This document shows, piece after piece, positions 53,002 to 61,552 of a DNA stretch of 64,000 bases. The DNA comes from Candidatus Chloroploca asiatica (GTDB taxonomy: Bacteria; Chloroflexota; Chloroflexia; Chloroflexales; Chloroflexaceae), in NCBI RefSeq assembly GCF_002532075.1, contig NZ_LYXE01000110.1, positions 161,199 to 225,198 on the forward strand, given 5' to 3'. The position numbers and the translations under genes are program-made. How positions within the stretch are numbered: the stretch's first letter is position 1; every line of letters starts with the position of its first letter. Under the pieces are notes generated by a model that saw only the letters and a list, made by a program, of their open reading frames with translations, was not told the DNA's origin and searched no databases.

Positions 53002-56000
53002 ATGGTTGCACAGAGGCTTCGCCCTCTTGCCCTACTCGCTGTCTTTGCTCTTCTCCTCACGTTCCTTTTTCCTCTGATTTTTCCCATCGCTGCCCAACCT
53101 ACCACCGCTAATCTCTTGAGCAACGGTGATTTCGAGCAAGGCACAACGGCTCCGTGGCAAGGGATTACCTCGGCCCAATTGACCACGGATTATGCTGCTT
53201 CCGGGCAGTCTAGTGTGCGGATTACGTCGCAGGAGGCGTCGCAGGGCTGGATTAATGTCCAGGCCGGGCAGGAGTATGTCTTGACGGCCTGGTTTCGCTG
53301 GTCCAGGTTTGCTGGCAATCAGTGGGGCTATGCGCATCTGACGGTTGAGGATACGGCCTATCGCGAGCTTGGGGCGATCATCAATCCGCAGACGAGCTAT
53401 GAACGGGATCGTTGGCATAAGCTGGCGCTTACGTTTACCGCACCGACTGGCGGTGTTCGCGTGCGCTTTGGGCTTTATGGTCCGCAGGATGATGTTGAAC
53501 TCTATTTTGACGATCTGCAATTGCGTTCCCGCGACGCGAATCTTGCCCCGACGCTTGATCCGGTCGCAAGCACGCTGTCGGGGGTGGCCCCGCTGACGGT
53601 TGCGTTTGAGGCGCGCGCCGATGATCCCGATGGCGCAGTGCGTAGCTATCGCTGGGAGTTTGGTGATGGGACGGAGAGTCGGAGCCCTGACCCGACCCAC
53701 ATCTTTCGTTCCCGCGGATCTTATCCCGTGAAGCTGACCGTCTGGGATAACGATGGGGCCTCACAGAGCCAGACGCTGACGATCACCGTGACCGATGCGG
53801 TCAATCCTGCGATCACGATCAATGCCCCAACGACGCAGCAAATCTGGACGACGAGTGCCGCGAGTCTGATGCTCGAAGGGCAAGCGTCCACGCCTGCGGG
53901 AACGCTCGCGATGCTTGCCTGGGATAATCTACGCACCGGTGCCGCAGGGAATCTGGCGGTGCCGACAGCGGCGACGATGAACTGGGCGACGCCTTCCATC
54001 GCGCTTGCCCCCGGGCGCAATGATCTGCAGGTCAGCGTTGTTGACTCACGTGGCCGTGCGCATAGTGCGCGCCTGGTGGTACAGCGTCAACTTGAGGCAC
54101 CGCGCATCTATGATGTGCAGGTGCAAACATCGGCAGTCGCGGTCTACGAGCGCTATGAGGCGCGGTTTCAGGTTGATACCGTTGCTTCCTCGCCGCTCTT
54201 CAGTTATACCGACCAGCCGCCACCAGGGGTGGCCCCAGAGAGCGGGGTGACGGTCGAAGGGGTCATTACGACACCTTCAGGGGCGACGGTGACGCATCCG
54301 GCATTCTTCTTTACCAGTGCCATTCGCCAGGGGCAGGGTTCGTCGGCTTCGTATGCACCGGGGACAACGAGTGGCTGGGCGCTGCGGTATGCCCCGCTTG
54401 AAACCGGTCGCCACCAGGTCTATCTGCGCGTTCGCGATGCCAGTGGTGAGACGATGGTTGATGTGGGCAGCTTCGAGGCAGGTACGCCACGGCGTGCTGG
54501 GTTTATCGGGGTCAGCAGTGCAGACTCACGCTACTTTCAATTTAGTGATGGCAGTCTCTTCTGGCCCATTGGTCCCGCCTGGGCAGTCAATCTCCAGGGG
54601 GGCCGGGGCTTCAATTTTGAACGGCCCTGGCTCGGCGGTCTGGGCATCTACAGTACCAACTGGGCACGCTGGAAATCGACCGCCGAGACGCTTGGCAACG
54701 AAGGCTTCTCGTCGCGTCTGACGTTCCTTGAGCACTACCCCGGTCACGAGCTCGCCCAGGAATTGACCTATCCCGAGGGCTATCGACTCTGGATTGGCTG
54801 TTTTGGCGATGAAGCGTTTTGTCCGCGCTTCAAGGCAAATACCGATTACGAAGTGAAACTACGGGTCAAGGTGGTTGAACTGGCTGGCCCACGCAACGCC
54901 GCCCATCCGTATGGGCTCGTTTTGAAATTCCATGGCTGGCCTCAGGAGCCAGGCTTCGCAGAGGCCCACCGTGACTATGCTTCGCTGATTCCGCCGATCA
55001 GGGTGGATCGCGATTGGCATACCGTGGTGGCCCGTTATCGCACCGGGAGCGATGAAGGTGCCGGCCAAGCCCGTGGCGACCTGAGCCTCTATCTCGACAA
55101 TGTCACGGCTGGACGCGCATATGTTGACGAGCTTTCGGTGCGCGAGATTCTGCCTGGCGAGACGCGTGGCCCCGAGTTGATCCGTAACCCGCGGGCTGAT
55201 CTGCACACCTACGTTGAACAACGGCCAGCCGCGTTTCTTGACGACCAGTTGGTGCGGGGCGAAGCTGATGGCATCTATTACCGCTATGTTGTACACGACA
55301 AAAACGATTGGATTCAGAACCACCTGTCGCGTGATGGCATCTTTGTGGCTTCTGGCGATGGCTATTATCAGCCTGAGGGCACCCGGGCACGCTGGTTGCT
55401 CGAGCAGTGGTGGCGTTATCTCGTGGCGCGCTGGGGCTACACGACCGCTGTGCATTCGTGGGAATTGAATAACGAGGGTCCACCTGATGATGGGAGCGGC
55501 ACGCACGCGCAGATGACGCAAGACTTTGCACGCTTTATCCGTGAGCAGAATGCCCATCCGCATATGGCAAGCACCTCATTCTGGTGTTGCTGGGAACCGA
55601 CGTTCTGGGGCGATCGGGTGCGTTTCCCTGATGTAGCGTATGCCGATATTCACGAATATCCGACGCTCGATGTACGCTTGGCCGACGGCTCGCCTGCCGT
55701 CTATGATGTGGCAGGGTTCCAGGCCGAGACCAGCATGGCCTACGCTGCCGACAACATTGGGCGCCCGATCATCCGTGGCGAGGTTGGCCTGAGTGGCGAG
55801 CCAGTCTTTGCGATGCTTTCACAGGCTAATCCGGGGATCTGGTTCCACAACCTGCTCTGGGCGCAACTCAACCCTGGGGCGGTCTTTGACCCTGGCTACT
55901 GGTTCAGTGAACATTTCAATGTGATTGATGCGCAGGCGCACGCCGTTCCATTTGCTGCGTTTGTTGCAACCCTGGATGTGCAGCGTGGCGGCTATGTGGA

Positions 56001-56508
56001 TGCCGAAGCACGTCTGAGCAACAGCCAGTTGCGGGCCTATGGGCAGCGCAACGTGGCTCGTGGCAAGGCCCATCTCTGGGTACAGAATCGCCTGCACACC
56101 TGGCGCAACGTGATGGGTGGCGCAGGGGCAGTTGCAATCACGCCGCAGTCGGGAACACTCAGCCTCACCCTGCAACCCAATCGGCGCTACGAAGTCGCCT
56201 GGTGGGACACCTATGCCGGCACCGTGCTTCGGCGCGAGCTTGTCACCAGCGCTGCCAATGGCGAAATCACCTTGACCATCACGAACCTCGCCTCGGACCT
56301 GGCCCTGACGATTGCGCCAGAGACGCCTGATCCGGAGCCGAGCGCGACGGCAACCGCAACGCCAGGCCCGAGCGCGACTGCGACTACAACGCCAAGCCCA
56401 GGCCCGAGTGTGACGCCAGGCCCGAGCGCGACGCCAGGCCCGAGCGCGACGCCAGGCCCGACGCCAGAGCGAGAAAGGATCTATCTCCCTCTCGTACGGG
56501 CACGCTAG
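53002..56508 (+). CDS. large secreted PKD-domain, glycoside-hydrolase-like protein ending IYLPLVRAR
   Basis: A 1168-residue exported protein. Parts in order: signal peptide (to about 32); a CBM-like jelly roll (NLLSNGDFEQG to YFDDLQLRS, 33-178); a PKD domain (about 183-270, YRWEFGDGTES); an Ig-like domain; a DUF5060-like segment (about 385-490); and a TIM-barrel-like region with SADSRYFQFSDGSLFWPIG. Candidate catalytic acids are Glu821/Glu825 in SWELNNEGP and Glu927 in IIRGEVGLSG, the spacing seen in clan A retaining glycosidases. A Pro/Ser/Thr linker with an 18-bp DNA repeat precedes the terminal IYLPLVRAR. It probably attacks an extracellular polysaccharide. Family number uncertain. Confidence 0.75.
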   Translation: MVAQRLRPLALLAVFALLLTFLFPLIFPIAAQPTTANLLSNGDFEQGTTAPWQGITSAQLTTDYAASGQSSVRITSQEASQGWINVQAGQEYVLTAWFRWSRFAGNQWGYAHLTVEDTAYRELGAIINPQTSYERDRWHKLALTFTAPTGGVRVRFGLYGPQDDVELYFDDLQLRSRDANLAPTLDPVASTLSGVAPLTVAFEARADDPDGAVRSYRWEFGDGTESRSPDPTHIFRSRGSYPVKLTVWDNDGASQSQTLTITVTDAVNPAITINAPTTQQIWTTSAASLMLEGQASTPAGTLAMLAWDNLRTGAAGNLAVPTAATMNWATPSIALAPGRNDLQVSVVDSRGRAHSARLVVQRQLEAPRIYDVQVQTSAVAVYERYEARFQVDTVASSPLFSYTDQPPPGVAPESGVTVEGVITTPSGATVTHPAFFFTSAIRQGQGSSASYAPGTTSGWALRYAPLETGRHQVYLRVRDASGETMVDVGSFEAGTPRRAGFIGVSSADSRYFQFSDGSLFWPIGPAWAVNLQGGRGFNFERPWLGGLGIYSTNWARWKSTAETLGNEGFSSRLTFLEHYPGHELAQELTYPEGYRLWIGCFGDEAFCPRFKANTDYEVKLRVKVVELAGPRNAAHPYGLVLKFHGWPQEPGFAEAHRDYASLIPPIRVDRDWHTVVARYRTGSDEGAGQARGDLSLYLDNVTAGRAYVDELSVREILPGETRGPELIRNPRADLHTYVEQRPAAFLDDQLVRGEADGIYYRYVVHDKNDWIQNHLSRDGIFVASGDGYYQPEGTRARWLLEQWWRYLVARWGYTTAVHSWELNNEGPPDDGSGTHAQMTQDFARFIREQNAHPHMASTSFWCCWEPTFWGDRVRFPDVAYADIHEYPTLDVRLADGSPAVYDVAGFQAETSMAYAADNIGRPIIRGEVGLSGEPVFAMLSQANPGIWFHNLLWAQLNPGAVFDPGYWFSEHFNVIDAQAHAVPFAAFVATLDVQRGGYVDAEARLSNSQLRAYGQRNVARGKAHLWVQNRLHTWRNVMGGAGAVAITPQSGTLSLTLQPNRRYEVAWWDTYAGTVLRRELVTSAANGEITLTITNLASDLALTIAPETPDPEPSATATATPGPSATATTTPSPGPSVTPGPSATPGPSATPGPTPERERIYLPLVRAR
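56415..56462 (+). repeat. 18-bp tandem repeat encoding a PGPSAT linker
   Basis: Units GCCAGGCCCGAGCGCGAC at 56415 and 56433 with a partial third copy, encoding PGPSAT repeats in the linker that precedes the C-terminal motif. Confidence 0.75.
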
Positions 56509-56522
56509 CCAGCGTGCCCGTA
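56495..56522 (+). terminator. hairpin with the stop codon at its loop
   Basis: A 12-bp perfect stem (56495-56506 with 56511-56522). The TAG stop (56506-56508) spans the stem-loop junction, so the last residues (VRAR) are encoded by the left arm. Confidence 0.65.
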
Positions 56523-56546
56523 GCAAGTTGACCGTAAGGCCAAAGC

Positions 56547-56588
56547 ACGCACCTCCAGGCAAGGATTACTTGCCTGGAGGTGCGTTTT
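56547..56588. terminator. bidirectional intrinsic terminator
   Basis: Perfect 17-bp stem (56547-56563 with 56569-56585), loop GATTA, followed by TTT on the plus strand, between convergent genes. Confidence 0.78.
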
Positions 56589-56653
56589 CTGGGTGGGCAG
56601 ATTGGCATCGAAGAAAACCCAACCCAACTCTTCAAGCATGCTCGGATAGAGTT

Positions 56654-58198
56654 CTAGCGCGTCTCTGGCAGGAGCGTATAGTCGGGGAAATTGCCAAAGA
56701 AGCGCTCGCCATCCGCGCCACGGGTAACTGACTGAACCAGATATGTGCCGCCGACGAAGCAGCCCTTCCAGGAGGCGCCCATACCGCCGAAGACCTCTTC
56801 GCGGTCGCCGCGCGAGCGCACCTGGTTGACGCCGACCTTGAAGGAGCGCAACTCGCCGGTGACCATGCGCGCAATCTCAGGGTCATCGGTGGCGATCGAG
56901 GAGACGAGGTTGCCGTTAGAGATGTTCATCTCGCTGACCAGTTCCTCGATGCGGTCAACGACGACGATCGTATCCACCGGGCCGAAGGGCTCGTTGTGGT
57001 GCAGGCGGGCGTTGCGCGGCACATTGAGCAGCGCAATTGGCGTGAGATAAGCCGAGATATCCTGGCCGGGGAGGAAGCGCGCCGGATCGAGCTCGCCCTC
57101 GAAAAGGCTGATTGCGCCTAGGCCGACCGCTTCGGAGTACATGACGCGCAGTTCCTCGACTTTGCGGCTATTGATCAGCGGGCCAAAATCCAGCGTGGGC
57201 AGCGCATCCTCTGGGCCGTCCACCAGCAGCGGGTGGCCGATCTTAAGCGCCTTGACCGCCGGCAGATAGGTGTCGAGGAACTTGGGGAAGAGGCGGCGCT
57301 GGACGATGAAGCGGATATAGGCGGTGCAGCGCTGCTTGCCGTAGGCGAAGCCCTTCTTGATTTGGGCAGCCAGGGTCGGCCAGTCGGAGAAGTCCCAGAT
57401 CCCGTAGCAGTTGACGCCCTCCATCTCGAGCATGTAGCGTTTTTCACGGTCGTAGAGGCTGGCGGCGATATCGCGCCCGTTCGACTTGCCGCCGACGAAG
57501 GCGAGGCAGGCCACATCAGGATTGCGTACGAGGGCGTCGGAGAGCAGGCCGCCCGAACCGCTGACCAGTGAGACGGGCAGGCCGACGCGGCGGGCCAGGG
57601 CGAAGCCGAGCGTAAGCGAGAAGATGCCGCCGTCGGTAGGCGTCTTGGCGATCACAGCGTTGCCGGCGAGGGCCTGAACCAGTACGGAGTGCATAAGCAC
57701 GGAGTAGGGGTAGTTCCACGAGGCGATATTGGAGATCACGCCAAGTGGTGAGCGCCCGGCCAGCATGGGTTCAATTGCACCCAGATACCACTCGACGCCA
57801 GAGATACAGCGGTCAATATCGTCGCAGGCGAGGGCGTAGGGCTTGCCGATCTCCCACATCAGCAGTCGGGCGATCAGTTCACGGTGAGCGCGCAGTTGAT
57901 CGAGACATGCGGCGACGCGAACCTTGCGCTCGTCGAGGTCGATGAGCGACCAGCGGGCGTGTTCGTGGGCGGCGAAGCGCACGGCGCGCTTGGCGAGATC
58001 GAGGTCGATCATCGGTATGCGCCCAAGCTCGTTGCCGTCTACCGGGGTAGCATAGTGCTTGCCGTGGCCAGGGTAGCCCCAGTCGCCCTCGATGAGGTTG
58101 AGCGCGTGACCATCGGCACCGAAGGCTTCGGGCACGGCAGCCCTGAGCTCACCGAAAAGATCCGGCCAGGCGTGGCCCGGCGCGATCATCTTCGCCAT
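56654..58198 (-). CDS. aldehyde dehydrogenase family protein, divergent
   Basis: A 514-residue member of the aldehyde dehydrogenase superfamily, distant from the copy at 16966. The cofactor segment ISNIASWNYPYSV, FVGGKSNGRDI (in place of FTGS), the Glu in LEMEGVNCYGIW and the catalytic Cys in YGKQRCTAYIRF are recognisable. The C-terminal HHNEPFGPVDTIVVV and GGMGASWKG blocks match. The motif changes suggest an unusual substrate. The start at ATG 58198 has CAGGAG about ten nt upstream; a further 34 codons of open frame upstream look non-coding. No operon partner. Confidence 0.85.
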   Translation of the reverse strand: MAKMIAPGHAWPDLFGELRAAVPEAFGADGHALNLIEGDWGYPGHGKHYATPVDGNELGRIPMIDLDLAKRAVRFAAHEHARWSLIDLDERKVRVAACLDQLRAHRELIARLLMWEIGKPYALACDDIDRCISGVEWYLGAIEPMLAGRSPLGVISNIASWNYPYSVLMHSVLVQALAGNAVIAKTPTDGGIFSLTLGFALARRVGLPVSLVSGSGGLLSDALVRNPDVACLAFVGGKSNGRDIAASLYDREKRYMLEMEGVNCYGIWDFSDWPTLAAQIKKGFAYGKQRCTAYIRFIVQRRLFPKFLDTYLPAVKALKIGHPLLVDGPEDALPTLDFGPLINSRKVEELRVMYSEAVGLGAISLFEGELDPARFLPGQDISAYLTPIALLNVPRNARLHHNEPFGPVDTIVVVDRIEELVSEMNISNGNLVSSIATDDPEIARMVTGELRSFKVGVNQVRSRGDREEVFGGMGASWKGCFVGGTYLVQSVTRGADGERFFGNFPDYTLLPETR

Positions 58199-58348
58199 AG
58201 CGGTTAAACTCCTGTGTTCGTGAAATCCGCAACAAAGCCATCTCAGTATAACATAAGCGCCTGTACACTTACCCTTTGGCTGTGCCGTCGAGCGCTGCAT
58301 CGACCGCGCCCTGGCCGTCGTGGGCCTGCGGCCCCACCGAAACGCGAC

Positions 58349-61300
58349 TCAAGGCACCGCTGCCCCTGCGATCCAGACCCGATGGAACCGCACGCCCACG
58401 GTGCGCTGATCGCTCTGGCGGGGATCTTCGGCGGCAGGTACCCATCCGGGGCTATTGAGGTGCAACAGTAGGGTGCCATCGGGTGCGGGCGGGAGTTGCG
58501 TTGGATCAAGCTGGATTGTCACGGTGCCGGGGCGTTCTTCCACCGTATGACAGCCTAGCTCAACGGGCTCGCCAGTTGTGACCGGCCACGGCGCACGTTC
58601 GGGCACGGCGCTCAGGCAGACTTCGGCTGGCCCAAGGTGCGCCGGGCGCGAGCCAGCGCTCAGGTCGAGTGTAAGCGTGCCAGGTGAACCAACGTCGCTC
58701 CACGGTATGCGCAGTGTGGCCTTGCCATTCGTCCAGACAAACGCGGTGCCGTCGCGGTCGCGTTCGGGGCGGTAGAAGCCAACGACCTGGGCACTGAAGG
58801 CGTCGGGGGCAAGGGGCGGCGGTTGCACGCCAAGCACGCCTGGTGCGGCTGGAACGAGCCGGTAGATGTTGAAGGGTAGCTGCAATGACGAGACGTTGCG
58901 TGGTTTCTGGTCGCTCAGTTGCTCGAATTCGGGGAGATCGAGGCTGAATCCGCCTGCCGGTTCGAGCGCAAACCCCGGCAAGACAAAGCTCCCTCCCGAG
59001 GCGCTGAGCAACAGATAGACCTCGCGGCCTTGGTCGCGCAGGCGCTGCGCCGCTGCGGCCAGATCTTCCGCATAATTGCCGGGTTGGCTACTCTTGACGG
59101 CAAAGGCGTCGATCCCGTAGATAAAGCGCAATGGCGTCGCAACCATATCAGGGATATCGCGTGACTCGGCGTGGATCGGGGCGCCCCCGCGCATCAGCAA
59201 TACGTCGCGCCCAGGGGTAAACTGGCTGGCTGCGGCTTCGAGTTGGGCAAGTGCCCCGCGATACTCCACATGGGCGAAGATCGGGCGATTTGTCCAGATC
59301 AGGAAGATGAGTAGCAACCCCGCCAGCCCTCCGGCAAAGGCGACGCTCACCCTGCGCCCTAGCATGTCTCTTCCTAGACTTGCCAGGGCTACCAGCGCAT
59401 ACGCGATGCTCAGGCTAAACGCCGGGTAGGCAATCGGCACAAAACGGCGCAAAATATAGATGTAATGCTGATCTGATGTGCCATATGTCTGCCGGATAAA
59501 AAAGAAGGTGCCGATGAAGGCCACGGTGAGCCAGAGCCACGAGGCGGCATTGAGGTCGCGGCGCCACCAGAGCGCGTAGCCAATGATGCCAAGCAAGATG
59601 CCAAGCGGCGAGAGATACCAGCCCATGCGTACCATGTTGGCAAGCGGGATCGTGTATTTGTCCTTGAGCGGCACCGGCTCTGAGGTGAGCGTTGAGCGGT
59701 CAACGAGCCTCTGTTCAAGCCAGTTCATTTCAGCAAACTCGGCATACCAGTAGGAGACCGGTGGGCGGATCGGGGCGCCAACATAGCCCTGCAGCCGGAG
59801 CCAGTTGATCGTTTGGTTGCTAAAGGGGCCAGCCCACGGCCCACGTTCCGCCGCCAGGCGCTCGCGGGTGGCGGCAGTTGCGTCAAGGTTGGGCGTCACG
59901 ATCCACCACTGAGGATGCGGCTCCATCACCACCCCGGCCAGCGTGCGCGCCTCGTTGTGGGTCAGACGGCCAGCGCGGATATCTTCGGCAACCAGTTCGG
60001 GGTCGCGCGTCAGGGGATCGTTCCAGCCACCATTGGTGTTGAAGAGCAGATCGGCAGTGATGATCTGCGGGCGGATCAGATACCCATAAGCCCCGAGCAG
60101 CAAGACGCCAATCATCACGCCTTGCAAGAGCCCCTTGCGCCGTTTGATCAGCCAGGCCTCAAAGCGATGCAGTGGCGCTGGATAGAGGCGCAGAGCAATC
60201 AGGAGTGCAGCGCCAGCCAGGGCGAGACCAAGTTCGATCCAGATGCGCCACGGACGGGCGAGCGCACTGCTGGTAAGAAACGTCTCGCGCACCGGCTCAC
60301 TCAAAAAGGGCAAACTAAACAGGGCGATCAGGGCCGAATCTTTGAATCGGTCGTGTCCGGTGTCAAAGAAATAGGCCCGGGCGATCAGGCCAATATGCAA
60401 TCCGGCGTGTAGCAACATGAGTCCCAGCCCAACCGCCAGCGCCGTCTGCGCCCGCGTCCAGCGCTGGCTGAGCCAGCAGTAGAGCAGGTAGAGCACAACT
60501 GGCCCCAGCAGAAAGAAGTCAATGCGGGTCAACGCAACCTGGCCGATGGCCAGGCCGGCGAGCAACCCGTAGAAGACCGGGGTTGGTTCATAATTGGTGC
60601 GCAGCCCGGTCACAGCATTTGCCCTGGCCGTCTGCATGGTGGCGAAGAAATAGAGCCCGGCCCAGATCAAGAGTTGCGCACTTGTCTCGGCGGTCGAGTA
60701 GCGTGCAAACCAGACCTGCACTCCGTTCAGGGCCAGCAACGCCATCGCCAGCAGCCCAACCCAGAAGCCTGCCAGGTGGCGTCCGAGCATGCCGACACTC
60801 CAGACGGCCAGCAGACCGAGCAATCCTGGGGCAAACATACCCAGGTACGGTCCGCCGATGCTGGCGAGCAGCGCAATCCATGCAGGCAACAGGTGCAATC
60901 CCTGCGGCACCACACGGCCCTCTTCGAGCGCGCCTTCGTAGATAAAGAAGCCAGCGGCCCGTAGGCGCGAGGCAATGAAGCGTTCGCGGGGCTGACTGAT
61001 CATGTAGTTGGTAATGGCCTGTCGCGCCGGGCCGGCCACAGTCTCGTCGGGACTAGCCGCATCCTGGCCCCACCCGGCGACAACTGCGTCGTCCTGTACC
61101 AGTGTGCCTGTGCGTGCAATTGCCAGCCCTGTCGTCGCATAGACCCCGGCGTCGCGTACGCCGACCACGGTCTCGAAGGGGCGCACGACGGTTGCCAGCG
61201 TCACCAGCAACACTGCGCCATAGGCAAGCCCCTCGTACAACTGCCGCCTGCGCTCGTCACGCGACGCACGTTGCCGTCGCAGGGGTTCGCGGCCCCGTCG

Positions 61301-61549
61301 CACCTGCACACCCCACAGCACCACGAGCACCCCGACGACCAGGCTCACCCCGAGTTGCAGCCAAAGCGAAAAGATACCAAGCGAGGCGAGCACAAGCGCC
61401 AGCCAGCCATGCCAAAGCGACCCGACCAGAACACGCTCGAAATGGCGCTTCAGCGGATCAGCCGGACTCCCCGCAAGAAAACTAACCGCCCACCCTGGCA
61501 GGTAGAGCAGTGGGAGCAACAAAAGACCAGCTAAAAAGATCAGATCCAA
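58349..61549 (-). CDS. large polytopic membrane glycosyltransferase-like protein with C-terminal beta domain
   Basis: A 1066-residue membrane protein. About 12-14 hydrophobic helices fill residues 1-770. After helix 3-4 an outside loop holds VVGVRDAGVYATTGLAIA, the Asp motif typical of GT-C (GT39/ArnT-like) enzymes in Chloroflexota and actinobacteria. A soluble insertion lies near 490-600, and residues 780-1066 form an outer domain, beta-rich at its end. It likely transfers sugars from a lipid carrier to cell-surface polymers. It begins three bp after the stop of the GT87 gene, so the two form an operon. Confidence 0.75.
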   Translation of the reverse strand: MDLIFLAGLLLLPLLYLPGWAVSFLAGSPADPLKRHFERVLVGSLWHGWLALVLASLGIFSLWLQLGVSLVVGVLVVLWGVQVRRGREPLRRQRASRDERRRQLYEGLAYGAVLLVTLATVVRPFETVVGVRDAGVYATTGLAIARTGTLVQDDAVVAGWGQDAASPDETVAGPARQAITNYMISQPRERFIASRLRAAGFFIYEGALEEGRVVPQGLHLLPAWIALLASIGGPYLGMFAPGLLGLLAVWSVGMLGRHLAGFWVGLLAMALLALNGVQVWFARYSTAETSAQLLIWAGLYFFATMQTARANAVTGLRTNYEPTPVFYGLLAGLAIGQVALTRIDFFLLGPVVLYLLYCWLSQRWTRAQTALAVGLGLMLLHAGLHIGLIARAYFFDTGHDRFKDSALIALFSLPFLSEPVRETFLTSSALARPWRIWIELGLALAGAALLIALRLYPAPLHRFEAWLIKRRKGLLQGVMIGVLLLGAYGYLIRPQIITADLLFNTNGGWNDPLTRDPELVAEDIRAGRLTHNEARTLAGVVMEPHPQWWIVTPNLDATAATRERLAAERGPWAGPFSNQTINWLRLQGYVGAPIRPPVSYWYAEFAEMNWLEQRLVDRSTLTSEPVPLKDKYTIPLANMVRMGWYLSPLGILLGIIGYALWWRRDLNAASWLWLTVAFIGTFFFIRQTYGTSDQHYIYILRRFVPIAYPAFSLSIAYALVALASLGRDMLGRRVSVAFAGGLAGLLLIFLIWTNRPIFAHVEYRGALAQLEAAASQFTPGRDVLLMRGGAPIHAESRDIPDMVATPLRFIYGIDAFAVKSSQPGNYAEDLAAAAQRLRDQGREVYLLLSASGGSFVLPGFALEPAGGFSLDLPEFEQLSDQKPRNVSSLQLPFNIYRLVPAAPGVLGVQPPPLAPDAFSAQVVGFYRPERDRDGTAFVWTNGKATLRIPWSDVGSPGTLTLDLSAGSRPAHLGPAEVCLSAVPERAPWPVTTGEPVELGCHTVEERPGTVTIQLDPTQLPPAPDGTLLLHLNSPGWVPAAEDPRQSDQRTVGVRFHRVWIAGAAVP

Positions 61550-61552
61550 GCC

